From the NCBI GenBank assembly GCA_945861025.1, contig CAMASN010000002.1:28192-92191 (forward strand): 64,000 nt of DNA, given 5' to 3'. The stretch is from Ferrithrix thermotolerans DSM 19514 (GTDB taxonomy: Bacteria; Actinomycetota; Acidimicrobiia; Acidimicrobiales; Ilumatobacteraceae). Position numbers and translations under genes: made by a program. Shown piece by piece: positions 16,136 through 26,020 of this stretch. The notes under the pieces are model-generated. The model was given only the letters and a program-made list of their open reading frames with translations, had not been told where the DNA came from and did not search any database. The stretch's first letter is position 1, and each line of letters begins with the position of its first letter.

Positions 16136-18613
16136 TTACTCTTCGGTATCCGAGGCCAAGATCGGTGCCACTGAAGCAACGGTTTGGCCTTCGTCGAGGC
16201 TCATGACGCGAACGCCCGTGGCATCTCTGCCTTGTGAGCTGATCTCGCGAACACTCATACGAATCATCACGCCACCACTCGACACGGCAACGATGTCGTC
16301 GTCAAGACCCACCATGAAGGCCGCAACAACCTTGCCCTTGCGGCCGGTGAGCTTGATGCCGATGACACCTTGGCCACCACGACCTTGACGGTTGAAGCGA
16401 TCGAGTTGGGTGCGCTTGCCGTAGCCCGACTCGGTGATCATCAAAATGGCCGTGTCGTCGCGAGCGACATCGACACTGACCACTTCGTCGTCGGGCTTCA
16501 TCTTCATGCCACGCACGCCACCGGCCGAACGGCCCATGGGTCGCACTTCGTCTTCGCTAAAACGAATGGTGATACCAGCGCGGCTCACCATGAACAGGTC
16601 GTCGGTGCCGCTGGTCTCGATCACTCGCACCAGCTCGTCGTTGTCGCGCAGGTTGATGGCAATCAGGCCATCGCGGCGACTCGAGTCGTACTCGTTGAAC
16701 GAGGTCTTCTTGACCGTGCCCTTTTTGGTTGCGAAGAACAGGTAGCGCTCGCTGGCGAAGTCGCGGGTATCGATGATGGCCTGAATGGTTTCACCCATCT
16801 GCAGCGGCAGCAGGTTCACGATGGGCATGCCCTTCGCGGTGCGTTCGCGTTCGGGGATATCCATCGCGCGCAATCGATAGACCTTGCCGCGGTTGCTGAA
16901 GAACAGCAAGAACGCGTGCGCCGTGGTGAAGATGACATGGCGAACCAGATCATCAGACTTCAGCTTGGCGCCGCTGACGCCACGGCCGCCACGGCCCTGC
17001 GTCTTGAAACTGCCCGCTGGAACGGCCTTCACGTATTGGGCTTCGGTCATCACGATGACCAGTTCGCTGTCATCGACGAGATCTTCGATGCTCATCTCAC
17101 CCGAGTCGAGTGTGATGGCGCACTTGCGAGCTGTTGCGAACTCTTCGCGGATGGCGAGCATCTCGCTCTTGATCACACCGCGCAGCTTCTCGGGCGAATC
17201 CAAGATGGATTGCAACTCGATGATGCGCTCTTGCAGTTCGCCGAGTTCGCGTTCGAGATCGACGCGGCTCAAACGAGTGAGCTGGCGGAGCTGCATTTCG
17301 AGAATGTCTTGCGCCTGAATCTCGCTGAAATCGAACGGCGCTGTCATCAGACCTTCGCGTGCAGCGGCAACATCGTCGCTCGAGCGAATGAGCGCAATGA
17401 TCTCGTCGATCACGTTGAGCGCCTTAATGCGGCCTTGCACCTTGTGCTCGCGCTCTCGCGCAACACGCAGGCGATACACCGTGCGGCGGGTGATGACCTC
17501 GACCTGGTGGCTCACGTAGCCATTGAGCGCCGAGGCCAAGTTGAGCGTGCGCGGCACGCCATCGACAAGGGCCACCATGTTCACGCCAAAGCTGGTCTGC
17601 AATTGAGTGAGCTTGTAGAGGTTGTTCAGCACCACGTTGGCGTTGGCATCGCGCTTGAGCGAGATGATCAGGTTGGTCTTGCCGCCCGATGAGCCGTCGT
17701 TGACATCGGAGATGCCATCGAGATCGCCGGCATCGACCAACTCTTGAATGCGCCCAGCAATAGCCGAGCAACTGGTCTGGTACGGAAGCTCGGTGACCAC
17801 GATGTGGTAGCCGCCGCGCTTGGTCTCTTCGATGCTGGCCGTGGCGCGCATCTTGATGCTGCCGCGGCCGGTGCGGTAGGCGTCGATGATTCCGGAGCGG
17901 CCCAAGATGGAACCACCCGTTGGGAAGTCGGGGCCCAACACAAACCGCATCAGGTCATCAGAAGTGGCCTCTGGGTTGTCGATGAGGTGGATGGTTGCGT
18001 CGATGACCTCGCCCAAGTTGTGCGGCGGGATGTTCGTGGCCATACCGACCGCGATGCCCTGGCTGCCGTTGACCAGCAAGTTAGGGAATCGCGCCGGAAG
18101 AACCGTGGGCTCTTCGCGGCTGCCGTCATAGGTGGCCACCATGTCGACGGTTTCTTCGTCGATGTCGGCGAGCAACTGCATGGCCAACGGGTGCAAGCGA
18201 CACTCGGTGTATCGGCTGGCTGCAGGACCAAAGTCGGGCGAGCCGTAGTTGCCGTGGAAATCGATGAGCGGGTGACGCACCGAGAATGGCTGAGCCATAC
18301 GCACCAAGGCGTCGTAGATGGCGCCATCGCCGTGCGGGTGGTACTTGGCCATCGTGTCGCCGCTGACGCGAGCCGACTTCACGAACGGACGGTCAGGGCG
18401 GAAGCCCTGCTCTTCCATGTCCCAGATGATGCGGCGGTGCACAGGCTTGAGACCGTCGCGCACGTCGGGCAAGGCGCGAGCCATGATGACCGACATCGCG
18501 TAGTCGAGGAAGCTGCGCTCCATTTCGTCTTGCAACGAAATGGGTTGCACCGACAGCGATGTATCTTCGCCGTCGTCGTCGGCACCGGTGGGAGTGTTGG
18601 GGGTATCAGACAT
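16136..18613 (-). CDS. gyrA: DNA gyrase subunit A
   Basis: An 825-aa GyrA, the breakage-reunion subunit that with GyrB introduces negative supercoils. The catalytic tyrosine is Tyr135 (ASRYTE). The quinolone region reads [10 protein letters not shown]: the position equal to E. coli Ser83 is Gly97, and the Asp87 equivalent Asp101 is retained. The C-terminal beta-pinwheel carries two GyrA-box-like motifs, QGRGGRG (539-545) and QGRGGQG (743-749). It starts 12 bases after gyrB. The C-terminus ends in an acidic tail (SDTEE). Confidence 0.98.
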   Translation of the reverse strand: MSDTPNTPTGADDDGEDTSLSVQPISLQDEMERSFLDYAMSVIMARALPDVRDGLKPVHRRIIWDMEEQGFRPDRPFVKSARVSGDTMAKYHPHGDGAIYDALVRMAQPFSVRHPLIDFHGNYGSPDFGPAASRYTECRLHPLAMQLLADIDEETVDMVATYDGSREEPTVLPARFPNLLVNGSQGIAVGMATNIPPHNLGEVIDATIHLIDNPEATSDDLMRFVLGPDFPTGGSILGRSGIIDAYRTGRGSIKMRATASIEETKRGGYHIVVTELPYQTSCSAIAGRIQELVDAGDLDGISDVNDGSSGGKTNLIISLKRDANANVVLNNLYKLTQLQTSFGVNMVALVDGVPRTLNLASALNGYVSHQVEVITRRTVYRLRVAREREHKVQGRIKALNVIDEIIALIRSSDDVAAAREGLMTAPFDFSEIQAQDILEMQLRQLTRLSRVDLERELGELQERIIELQSILDSPEKLRGVIKSEMLAIREEFATARKCAITLDSGEMSIEDLVDDSELVIVMTEAQYVKAVPAGSFKTQGRGGRGVSGAKLKSDDLVRHVIFTTAHAFLLFFSNRGKVYRLRAMDIPERERTAKGMPIVNLLPLQMGETIQAIIDTRDFASERYLFFATKKGTVKKTSFNEYDSSRRDGLIAINLRDNDELVRVIETSGTDDLFMVSRAGITIRFSEDEVRPMGRSAGGVRGMKMKPDDEVVSVDVARDDTAILMITESGYGKRTQLDRFNRQGRGGQGVIGIKLTGRKGKVVAAFMVGLDDDIVAVSSGGVMIRMSVREISSQGRDATGVRVMSLDEGQTVASVAPILASDTEE

Positions 18614-18625
18614 GTGTGTGGATCC

Positions 18626-20608
18626 TTAGATGTCCAGGAAGCGAACGTCTTTAGCGTTGGTCTGGATGAAGCGCTTGCGGCTCTCGACGTCGTCACCCAT
18701 CAACACGCTGACGATGTCGTCGGCGATTGCGGCTTCTTCAACGGTGATCTTGAGCAAGGTGCGACTGTCGGCCGACATGGTGGTGCCGCGCAGTTCTTCC
18801 CAGTCCATTTCGCCAAGACCCTTGAGGCGTTGGAATTCTTTTTTGTGATTGGGTCGTTCGAGCAGGAACTTGGCCTTCGCCGCATCGTCTTTGAGGTAGA
18901 CCTTTTCTTTCGACACCTCGGTGGAGAACAACGGTGGTTGAGCGATGTACACAAAACCGGCTTCGACCATTGGCCGCATCTGACGGAAGAAGAACGTGAG
19001 TAGCAAGGTTCGGATGTGGCTGCCATCGACATCGGCGTCGGCCAACACGATCACCTTGTGATAGCGGGCTTTGGCGGCATCGAACTCGTCGCCAACACCG
19101 CCGCCAATAGCGGTGATGAGGGTCTGCACTTCGGTGTTCTTGAGCATCTTGTCGAGGCGGGAGCGCTCGACATTCAGGATCTTGCCGCGGATGGGCAAAA
19201 TTGCCTGAGTGCGAGGGTCGCGAGCATCGAGCGCAGTACCACCGGCCGAGTCGCCTTCAACAATGAACAACTCGCTCTCGGCTGGGTTACCGCTGGTGCA
19301 GTCTTTGAGCTTGTCGGGCATGCCGGCGCCAGCAAGAGCGGTCTTACGGCGGATTGCGTTTCGCGCGTTCTTTGCAGCCACACGAGCCTGCGCTGCAGCC
19401 AATGCCTTTTTGACAATACGGTTGCCCTCGGTGGGGTTTTCTTCGAGCCATTCGGCGAGGCGCTCGTTCGTTGCCTTTTGCACAAACGAACGCATCGGCA
19501 CGTTGCCGAGCTTGGCTTTGGTCTGGCCCTCGAACTGCGGCTCGCGCAACTTCACAGACACGATTGCGGTGATGCCCTCACGAATGTCTTCGCCGAGCAG
19601 GTTCTCTTCTTTTTCTTTGAGCAGGTTCTTGGCACGGGCATATTTGTTGACCACGCTGGTCAGGGCCGTCTTGAAGCCCTCGACGTGCATGCCGCCTTCG
19701 GTGGTTGAAATACCGTTGGCGTAGCCGTGAATGCCTTCGTAGTAACCGGTGTTCCACTGCAACGCGATATCGAGGGTCTGACCCTCGGCGTCGTCGGAGT
19801 CTTCGTAGTTGGCAACCTTGCTGAACAAGGCTTCCTTTGAGATGTTGAGGTGCTTCACGAAGTCGACGATGCCGCCGCGGTACTGATACGTAACCGTTTG
19901 CAAATGATCGACGCGTTCGTCGGTGAACACGATCTCGAGGCCCTTGTTGAGGAAGGCCATGGTCTGCAAGCGCTCGAGCACGGTGCGAGCCACGAACGTG
20001 GTGCCCTCGGCCTGGAAGATGCCGGCATCGGGCCAAAACGAAATAGATGTGCCGGTCTTGCGGCCGCGTGCGGGCGAATCGCCCACGATGGACATCTTGT
20101 CTTGAGGACGGCCGCCCTTGGCATACAACTGCTGGTAATGGTTGCCATCGCGGTCGACTTCAACAATGAGCTTCTCGCTCAAGGCGTTGACCACGCTGAC
20201 ACCCACGCCGTGCAGACCGCCCGACACCTTGTAGCCCTCGCCACCAAATTTACCGCCGGCGTGCAACACGGTGAGCACAACTTCGGCCGCGCTCTTGCCC
20301 TTGTGCGGGCCCGATGGATATGGGTCAACCGGAATACCACGGCCGTCGTCGTCGACGCGGCAACCGCCATCGGCCAACAAGGTGACGTTGATGCGGGTGC
20401 AATAACCGGCCATGGCTTCGTCGACGGAGTTGTCGACAACTTCCCAGATCAAGTGATGCAAGCCAGCAAGACCGGTGGAGCCGATGTACATGCCGGGGCG
20501 CTTGCGGACGGGATCGAGGCCCTCAAGAACCTGAATGTCCTTAGCGCCGTAGTTGGCGGATGGCTGGCTGGACGACTTGCCAGTGCCGGGGGTGTCAGTC
20601 ATAGACAC
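18626..20608 (-). CDS. gyrB: DNA gyrase subunit B
   Basis: A 660-aa GyrB, the ATPase subunit. GHKL features are EVVDNSVDEA, DDDGRGIPV and GGLHGVGVSVVNALS. The TOPRIM domain has the EGDSAGG motif and the DADVDGSHIRTLL metal site, and the C-terminus ends in RFIQTNAKDVRFLDI. The start is GTG 20608, 6 bases after GAGG; an ATG two codons in is also possible. It is followed directly by gyrA in one operon. Confidence 0.98.
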   Translation of the reverse strand: MSMTDTPGTGKSSSQPSANYGAKDIQVLEGLDPVRKRPGMYIGSTGLAGLHHLIWEVVDNSVDEAMAGYCTRINVTLLADGGCRVDDDGRGIPVDPYPSGPHKGKSAAEVVLTVLHAGGKFGGEGYKVSGGLHGVGVSVVNALSEKLIVEVDRDGNHYQQLYAKGGRPQDKMSIVGDSPARGRKTGTSISFWPDAGIFQAEGTTFVARTVLERLQTMAFLNKGLEIVFTDERVDHLQTVTYQYRGGIVDFVKHLNISKEALFSKVANYEDSDDAEGQTLDIALQWNTGYYEGIHGYANGISTTEGGMHVEGFKTALTSVVNKYARAKNLLKEKEENLLGEDIREGITAIVSVKLREPQFEGQTKAKLGNVPMRSFVQKATNERLAEWLEENPTEGNRIVKKALAAAQARVAAKNARNAIRRKTALAGAGMPDKLKDCTSGNPAESELFIVEGDSAGGTALDARDPRTQAILPIRGKILNVERSRLDKMLKNTEVQTLITAIGGGVGDEFDAAKARYHKVIVLADADVDGSHIRTLLLTFFFRQMRPMVEAGFVYIAQPPLFSTEVSKEKVYLKDDAAKAKFLLERPNHKKEFQRLKGLGEMDWEELRGTTMSADSRTLLKITVEEAAIADDIVSVLMGDDVESRKRFIQTNAKDVRFLDI

Positions 20609-20737
20609 AGGAGACCTCGTCTGTCGTAGGAGCAGAGCAACACATCGCTCTGAACGGTGATTTTGGGCGACGTAGACGGCGCTGAGAACCCTTCAAAAAC
20701 GGCCGAAATCGCAATGCCCGCAGTCTACCAAAGGGGT

Positions 20738-20753
20738 ATGACAAAGGTGTCAT
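20738..20753. promoter_or_regulatory. Inverted repeat ATGACA-N4-TGTCAT in the gyrB promoter region
   Basis: A perfect 6+6 inverted repeat with a 4-base gap, lying in the 215-base space before gyrB. On the minus strand it is about 10 bases upstream of a TAGACT -10 candidate (20722-20727), so it would overlap the -35 region. A second inverted repeat (ACCACT-N7-AGTGGT, 20758-20776) follows. This looks like an operator, but no regulator is assigned. Confidence 0.35.
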
Positions 20754-20823
20754 TTGCACCACTATTTACAAGTGGTTCCGTCATTGCATTTTTTTGGGTC
20801 GCAAACCGCCCGAAATTGACGTC

Positions 20824-21126
20824 TCAGCGGGGTTTCACGCGAATATCGAAGCGGGATACCTCTAAACCGGCTACGGACCGCAGACGAGCGATCACATCGG
20901 CTTCTAAGAAACGTAGTTGGGTGGCCCAACCTGGCTCATCGACCTCAACCAACAGACGGTCACCATCGAGCTTCACCGGGCGAGCATGTTCGGCAACGGT
21001 CTCGCCCACTGCATCGGCCCATCGGCTGAACAACGAACCCATCGAGCGAGCGTCGTAGGTGCCGCCGCGCAAGCCACGCACAACGCCATTCATGCTGTCG
21101 CTCAGCGGCACCGGTTCGTAGCTCAC
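20824..21126 (-). CDS. dciA: DciA-family helicase operator protein (DUF721)
   Basis: A 100-aa DUF721 protein. It has FSRWADAVGETVAEHARPVKLDGDRLLVEVDEPGWATQLRFLE, the typical core with its WA..VG motif. DciA proteins interact with DnaB and help load the helicase in bacteria that lack DnaC, and the gene lies between recF and gyrB as in other actinobacteria. Its start overlaps the recF stop by 4 bases. It is short, with little beyond the core domain. Confidence 0.85.
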   Translation of the reverse strand: MSYEPVPLSDSMNGVVRGLRGGTYDARSMGSLFSRWADAVGETVAEHARPVKLDGDRLLVEVDEPGWATQLRFLEADVIARLRSVAGLEVSRFDIRVKPR

Positions 21127-22202
21127 GACACCACCGTACCGTGGCTGATGCGCAGCACCCGATCGGGTTGAGCCTCGGCAGGTAATGGGCTTGCTGTGGT
21201 GATGAGCACCTGCCCAACAGGCAGATTCGCCAACAGCGCTGTTGCCCGCGACACATCGAGTTCGCTGAGCACATCATCGAGCACCAATATTGGCGGTGTA
21301 CCCACCTTGTCCGCCACCAACCGATGGGCAGCCAACCGCAGCGCCAAGGCCAACGAACGTTGCTCACCTTGCGACGCGTGGGTACGCGCTGGCAACCCGT
21401 TGAGCCAGATCTCGAGATCGTCGCGATGCGGACCCACCGTGCTCGACTGCCGGCGAACATCGTCGTGACGAGCCGCAGCCAGCGCCGCGAGCAGACCGCC
21501 GTTGCGCCACGCAGGTTCGTACACCAACTCAACCGGCGTTAGCACGCCCGCAAGTTGCTCGTACGCCTCGAGCACCATCGGCGCAAGTCGGGCAATCAAG
21601 GTGGCACGCGCATAGCCAAGTTGCTCGCCCACCTGAGCCAACTTCGAGTCCCACACATCGAGGGTGAAGGCGAGATCGTCGTTGATGCGGCCGCCGCACT
21701 GTTTCAGCAAACTGTTGCGCTGCTTGATAATGCGATCGATCTCAAGACGTAGCGCATCGTTCTTCACCGCAAGCGCCACAAGGGTTTCGTCCATCAAACG
21801 GCGTCGTTCGCCGGGACCCTGCTTGATCAGCGCAAGATCGTCGGGAGAAAAAACCGACACTCGGATCACGCCAAGTAGTTCACGAGTACGCGCCAAGCGC
21901 TGACGATTGATCATCACTCGGTTCCGGCCGTTGCGATTGATCTCGGCCTCGATCAGCAACTCGCGGCCGTCGTCGTGAACGACCTGAGCACGGATGATCG
22001 CCGTGTCGGTGCCATTGCGAATCAACGCATCGACAGGTGCCCCGCGAAACGATTCGAGCGTGGCGAGGTACGCCAACGACTCGGCCAAATTGGTCTTGCC
22101 TTGGCCGTTGTCGCCAACGATGGCAGTAGTGCCGGCGACGAACTCAAGTTGGGTTGCGGCGTAGTTGCGGAAATCGACAAGCTCCAACGACCGCACCAGC
22201 AC
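21123..22202 (-). CDS. recF: DNA replication and repair protein RecF
   Basis: A 359-aa SMC-like ATPase. It has Walker A GDNGQGKTN (about 30-38), the ABC signature region SQGEQRSLALALRLA and Walker B ILVLDDVLSELD. RecF helps load RecA at gaps together with RecO and RecR. The start is GTG 22202. The stop overlaps the dciA start (ATGA), and dnaN lies 35 bases upstream in the same operon. Confidence 0.96.
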   Translation of the reverse strand: MLVRSLELVDFRNYAATQLEFVAGTTAIVGDNGQGKTNLAESLAYLATLESFRGAPVDALIRNGTDTAIIRAQVVHDDGRELLIEAEINRNGRNRVMINRQRLARTRELLGVIRVSVFSPDDLALIKQGPGERRRLMDETLVALAVKNDALRLEIDRIIKQRNSLLKQCGGRINDDLAFTLDVWDSKLAQVGEQLGYARATLIARLAPMVLEAYEQLAGVLTPVELVYEPAWRNGGLLAALAAARHDDVRRQSSTVGPHRDDLEIWLNGLPARTHASQGEQRSLALALRLAAHRLVADKVGTPPILVLDDVLSELDVSRATALLANLPVGQVLITTASPLPAEAQPDRVLRISHGTVVS

Positions 22203-22237
22203 GACGGCACGCTACCGCGCGTCGGCCGAGCAGAGCA

Positions 22238-23332
22238 TCACGACACGCGTACAGGCATCAGCAGATATAGATAATCGGTGCGGCCTACGGCGCGCAACAC
22301 TGCTGGTTTTGCCGCATCTTGCGTTTCGAGTGTCACTTCGTCGCCGCCAACTGCCTCGACACCCGCCGCGAAGAAATCGGGGTTGAACGCAATGGTCATC
22401 TCGGTGCCTTCGAGCACGGCATCAAGTTCTTCGACCGCGTTGCCCACGTCTTGGGTGATGGCGCTGAGGCGAAGGCTGTCGGCGGTCATCTGCAAACGAA
22501 TTGGAGTGGCATCGCGGGCGAGGATCTTCACGCGGCGAATGGCCTCGAGCAGGGCGTCGCGCGAAACAGTGAGCTTGTTGGGATGCGTTGGTGGAATCAG
22601 CCGGCGATAGTCGGGGAATTCGCCTTCGATCAAGCGAGTGGTGAGCCGAGTTGAGCCGACCTCAAAGGTGGCCTCGCGCTCGCCCAAACGCAGCGTGAGT
22701 TCAGGGGCGTTGCCAACCAAACGAGCCAATTCGCTGAGTGCCCGACCAGGTACAAGCACCTTTTGGTCGGCGCCGAGAGCGCTGGCGCCGGGAAGATCAC
22801 GAACTGCTAAGCGGTACGAGTCGGTGGCAACCATGCGCAGCCCATCGGCTTCGGCGGTGAGCAACACGCCAGTGAGCACAACACGAGATTCATCAGTGCT
22901 TGCGGCGCGTACAACCTGCCGCAACGCTTCACCAACCTCGGCGGTCGGCAATGTGACAGCAGTAGATGCTGGTGATGCAAGTCGTGGGTAGTCGTCAATT
23001 GACAGCGGTCGCACCGTGAACTGCGAGCGGCCACCCGAGATCGATACGTCGTCGGCTTCAACAGAAACCTCGACCTTGCCTGGCGACAATGAGCGCACGA
23101 TGTCCGATGACAAACGTGCCGGCAACACGACTGCACCATCGCGTTCGCCACCTACTTGGGTCTCAAGTTGAATGGTGAGTTCGAGGTCGGTGCCAGTAAC
23201 CGTGAGCTTGTCGCCCACGAGTTCAAGACGAAGCCCCGAAAGAACTGGCAATGTGCCGGTTCGGCCTGTGGCGGCACGTCCGGCCGTAGCTAAGGCGTCA
23301 GCCAAGACATCGCGCTCGCAGCGAAATTTCAC
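22238..23332 (-). CDS. dnaN: DNA polymerase III subunit beta (sliding clamp)
   Basis: A 364-aa clamp with three similar domains. It begins MKFRCERDVL and has the central segment EGEFPDYRRLIP and the C-terminal YLYLLMPVRVS typical of clamps. It encircles DNA and tethers polymerase. The ATG at 23332 has AAAGG upstream. It lies directly after oriC, in the dnaA-oriC-dnaN order. Confidence 0.98.
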   Translation of the reverse strand: MKFRCERDVLADALATAGRAATGRTGTLPVLSGLRLELVGDKLTVTGTDLELTIQLETQVGGERDGAVVLPARLSSDIVRSLSPGKVEVSVEADDVSISGGRSQFTVRPLSIDDYPRLASPASTAVTLPTAEVGEALRQVVRAASTDESRVVLTGVLLTAEADGLRMVATDSYRLAVRDLPGASALGADQKVLVPGRALSELARLVGNAPELTLRLGEREATFEVGSTRLTTRLIEGEFPDYRRLIPPTHPNKLTVSRDALLEAIRRVKILARDATPIRLQMTADSLRLSAITQDVGNAVEELDAVLEGTEMTIAFNPDFFAAGVEAVGGDEVTLETQDAAKPAVLRAVGRTDYLYLLMPVRVS

Positions 23333-23581
23333 GATGCAACCTTTCCCACCAGATGGTGATGTATCAAAGTAATGGTATTAATAAGGCCTGTGGATTGTGG
23401 ATAACCACTCAATGGTGCAGCGTAGAGGCCAGATCGTGCTGTGCGTGGTTGTACACAGGTATCCACAGCATTGGCAAACAACACGCGATGACCCGTGGAC
23501 AACTTCGCGTTGTCCCCCGATGTGAGCAACGTGTCCACAGCAAGTTCATGTGTTGTATGCACAGCTGTCATTTGACTTGGT
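23333..23581. other. oriC: Probable chromosomal origin oriC (dnaA-dnaN intergenic)
   Basis: The 249-base region contains a cluster of DnaA-box-like 9-mers. TGTGGATAA (23396-23404) is a perfect box. TGTGGATTG (23389), GTATCCACA (23459), CGTGGACAA (23494), GTGTCCACA (23531), TTGTCCCCC (23510) and GTATGCACA (23555) differ by 1-2 bases. An AT-rich stretch around 23366-23387 near dnaN could be the unwinding element. Together with the flanking genes this is strong evidence for the origin. The exact unwinding site needs experiment. Confidence 0.85.
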
Positions 23582-24973
23582 TCAGCCCTTCTTCAATCGC
23601 TGAACCATGTCGGTGACCTGGTCGTAGACCTGTTTGCGCTCGCTCATCAGACGCTGAATCTTCTCAACGGCGTGAATGACGGTGGTGTGGTCGCGGCCGC
23701 CAAAAAGTCGGGCAATGGCTGGGTAGCTCAAGTCGGTGAGATCTCGGAACACGTACATGGCGATCTGTCGACTGGTCACCAGTGGTCGTTGCCGGCTTTT
23801 GCCGCGCAGTGCCTCGACGCTTTGACCAAGAATGATGGCCATTTCGTTGAGCAGTTCGTCGTCGGTACGAGTTTTCGCACCGCTATCAGTGAGCAGGTCA
23901 CGCAGCAATTGCTCAGCGAGATGCGTGGTAATTGGCACGCGGTTCAAACTGGCGTAGGCAGTGACTCGAATGAAGGCGCCTTCGAGTTCGCGAATGTTGT
24001 TGGTGATGTTGGTGGCGATGAACTCGAGGGTCTCAGGTGGCACGCGTGAATCGTCGCGGTCGGCCTTATTGCGCAAGATGGCCAAGCGGGTTTCCATGTC
24101 GGGTGGCTGCACATCGGTGATCAGGCCCCACTTGAATCGGCCGCGCAGTCGTTCTTCGAGCGTTGGGATGGCATCGGGCATGCGGTCGCTTGAGATCACG
24201 ATCTGCTTATTGGCACCGTGTAGCGAGTTGAAGGTGTGGAAGAACTCTTCCTGCAAACCTTCTTTGCCTTCCATGAACTGGATGTCGTCGATGAGGAGCA
24301 CATCGATATCGCGATAACGACGCTTGAACGATGCAGTTGAGTTGGTTCGAATCGCATCGACGTATTCGTTCAAGAATGTTTCGGTGCTCACGTATCGCAC
24401 GACATCGTGTTGGTAATGGCGATGCACGTAATGACCAATCGCGTGCAGCAGGTGCGTCTTGCCCAAACCGGCTGCGCCGTAGATAAACAAGGGGTTATAG
24501 CTGCGACCAGGGGTTTCGGCCACGCGTTGTGCCGCAGCCAACGCGAACTGGTTCGACTGACCTTTCACAAACGTGTCGAACGAGTAGCGAGGATTCAACC
24601 CAGCGATGTCTTGTGCATCGCTGCTTCGTGACGATCGCGCCGATGATGGCCGATCGGGTCTTGTCGGATTGGTTGCGTCGCTGGGTTCAAAATCGAACTG
24701 TTCGCGTAACTCCTCGGCTTTGTCATCGACTTGAACGTCGACGACAAAGGTGAGGTTGTCATAGCTGAGCTCGGCTAACGCGGCCTGCACGAACGGCAAA
24801 TAAAGCGACATGATGCGATTGCGAAGATGTGAGTTGGGTGCGCTGACGCGCAGTTCGTCGTCGCCGCCCTCGACTGGGAGCACGTCTTGGAACGTAGAGA
24901 ACCACACGGCTTCGGACACTTGGGCGCGGAGGATCTGAGCTACTGCTGTCCACAACTGCTCACGGTCGCTCAC
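23582..24973 (-). CDS. dnaA: Chromosomal replication initiator DnaA
   Basis: A DnaA of about 463 aa. Domain I is followed by a variable linker (about 95-125). Domain III has Walker A GAAGLGKT (168-175 counted from the upstream GTG) and LLIDDIQF (Walker B). The domain IV helix-turn-helix is GGRDHTTVIHAVEKI. I choose GTG 24973 because GGAGG lies 5 bases upstream; a GTG 2 codons earlier overlaps that site. The gene is flanked by DnaA boxes on both sides, which suggests autoregulation. Confidence 0.97.
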   Translation of the reverse strand: MSDREQLWTAVAQILRAQVSEAVWFSTFQDVLPVEGGDDELRVSAPNSHLRNRIMSLYLPFVQAALAELSYDNLTFVVDVQVDDKAEELREQFDFEPSDATNPTRPDRPSSARSSRSSDAQDIAGLNPRYSFDTFVKGQSNQFALAAAQRVAETPGRSYNPLFIYGAAGLGKTHLLHAIGHYVHRHYQHDVVRYVSTETFLNEYVDAIRTNSTASFKRRYRDIDVLLIDDIQFMEGKEGLQEEFFHTFNSLHGANKQIVISSDRMPDAIPTLEERLRGRFKWGLITDVQPPDMETRLAILRNKADRDDSRVPPETLEFIATNITNNIRELEGAFIRVTAYASLNRVPITTHLAEQLLRDLLTDSGAKTRTDDELLNEMAIILGQSVEALRGKSRQRPLVTSRQIAMYVFRDLTDLSYPAIARLFGGRDHTTVIHAVEKIQRLMSERKQVYDQVTDMVQRLKKG

Positions 24974-25305
24974 CTGCACCTCCGTCCTTTTCGTCGAATA
25001 GTTTCCACATCATTGTCCACACCGTGTGGACAAACCAAATCGTCGCGAATCACAGGATTGACGACCCTATCAGCGCTCTCGCTAGGCCCCGTCGTGGGGC
25101 GCGCGAACAAGGCGATTTCAGGGGTGCAGGACGACCGTCAAAATAGGCGTGTCGCGCGTACTTTGCCACCTAGTTGCCAACTTTGGCCGCGCGGCCGTAG
25201 CCTGTTGCAGTTCTGGCGTTACCTGCTGTGTTATAAGCAGGCATCCCGTGCCAGGGTTTACGATTTTCCGCAGCACCTCGGTGTTGCCTTCCGAGGAGGT
25301 TTGCG
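24974..25305. promoter_or_regulatory. dnaA-rpmH divergent intergenic region
   Basis: A 332-base gap. The left 60 bases hold the DnaA boxes. A short hairpin GCCCC-GTCGT-GGGGC lies at 25086-25100. For rpmH a weak promoter candidate is TTGCCA (25174) with an 18-base spacer to TAGCCT (25198-25203); a separate TATAAG is at 25232. I see no coding sequence in the rest. Confidence 0.45.
25013..25033. promoter_or_regulatory. Palindromic pair of perfect DnaA boxes upstream of dnaA
   Basis: TTGTCCACA (25013-25021), three bases, then TGTGGACAA (25025-25033) form an inverted pair of perfect actinobacterial DnaA boxes. A third, weaker box GTTTCCACA lies at 25001-25009. They sit 40-60 bases upstream of the dnaA start, so they are probably an autoregulatory site of dnaA and may also belong to a second part of the origin. 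Confidence 0.75.
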
Positions 25306-25440
25306 TTGAAGCGCACCTTTCAACCTAACAACCTGCAGCGCGCCAAGAAGCACGGCTTCCGCGCCCGCATGAGCACCAAGGGCGGCCGCGCCGTTCTTAA
25401 GGCTCGTCGGGCCAAGGGCCGTCACCGTCTGTCCGCTTGA
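25306..25440 (+). CDS. rpmH: Ribosomal protein bL34
   Basis: A 44-aa very basic protein (MKRTFQPNN at the start, [13 protein letters not shown] at the end), the standard L34 length and composition. The start is TTG 25306, an unusual codon for this gene, supported by a strong GAGGAGGT site 5 bases upstream. The stop overlaps the rnpA start by 4 bases (TTGA). Confidence 0.97.
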   Translation: MKRTFQPNNLQRAKKHGFRARMSTKGGRAVLKARRAKGRHRLSA

Positions 25441-25781
25441 TCGGGCGCTTTCGCGGGCGGTCCTCGTTTGAGCGCTTGTCTCAAACCGGTTCGCGCGCTC
25501 GCGCCGGAGTGCTGTGGTGCACGTTCGTACTCGATCCCCACGCAACGCCGCCTCAGGTGGCCTTTGCGATAGGCCGCGCCGTCGGTCCGGCAGTGACGCG
25601 CAATTTGCTTCGTCGGCGACTTCGATCGATTCTGCAATCGCAACCCCCCCAGCTACCACCGGGTTTGTTTCTGTTCGGAGCAACTCCGGCCGCCGCTCGT
25701 CGATCATTCAGCGAACTGACGTTCGATCTCACACAGTTGATGGCGAAGATTGCTCCTGCACAGGTGCCGCCCACTCTGTGA
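25437..25781 (+). CDS. rnpA: Ribonuclease P protein component
   Basis: A 114-aa basic RnpA. It contains [19 protein letters not shown], the RNR-type RNA-binding motif of the family. It binds RNase P RNA and helps process tRNA 5' ends. The start is TTG 25437, overlapping the rpmH stop; the stop overlaps the yidD start (GTGA). Confidence 0.93.
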   Translation: MIGRFRGRSSFERLSQTGSRARAGVLWCTFVLDPHATPPQVAFAIGRAVGPAVTRNLLRRRLRSILQSQPPQLPPGLFLFGATPAAARRSFSELTFDLTQLMAKIAPAQVPPTL

Positions 25782-26011
25782 GTACCGTGAATCGCAAGCT
25801 TGTTGCCGCAGTGCGGTGGTACCAGGTGCAGGCCCAGGGTCGGTTGTCGCCGTGTCGATTTTCCCCAAGTTGTTCGTGCTACGCGGTCGAGGCTCTTGAG
25901 CTTCATGGCACAGCCAGCGGTTTATGGCTCACTCTACGTCGTTTATTGCGTTGTCGCCCATTTGGTCCGAGCGGTTATGACCCCGTTCCAGACGTTTTTC
26001 TCAGAAAGTGA
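25778..26011 (+). CDS. yidD: Membrane protein insertion efficiency factor YidD
   Basis: A 77-aa YidD protein (DUF37) starting at GTG 25778, with a second GTG 3 codons later. Key motifs are [21 protein letters not shown] and [14 protein letters not shown], with the conserved cysteines. The amphipathic helix at the N-terminus attaches to the membrane. The gene lies between rnpA and yidC as usual and overlaps rnpA by 4 bases. Confidence 0.92.
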   Translation: MSTVNRKLVAAVRWYQVQAQGRLSPCRFSPSCSCYAVEALELHGTASGLWLTLRRLLRCRPFGPSGYDPVPDVFLRK

Positions 26012-26020
26012 TGTAGCCCC

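Noticed and set aside
16370..19003. Long plus-strand frames opposite gyrA and gyrB
   Set aside because: They mirror conserved gyrase codons and have repetitive, non-protein-like composition.
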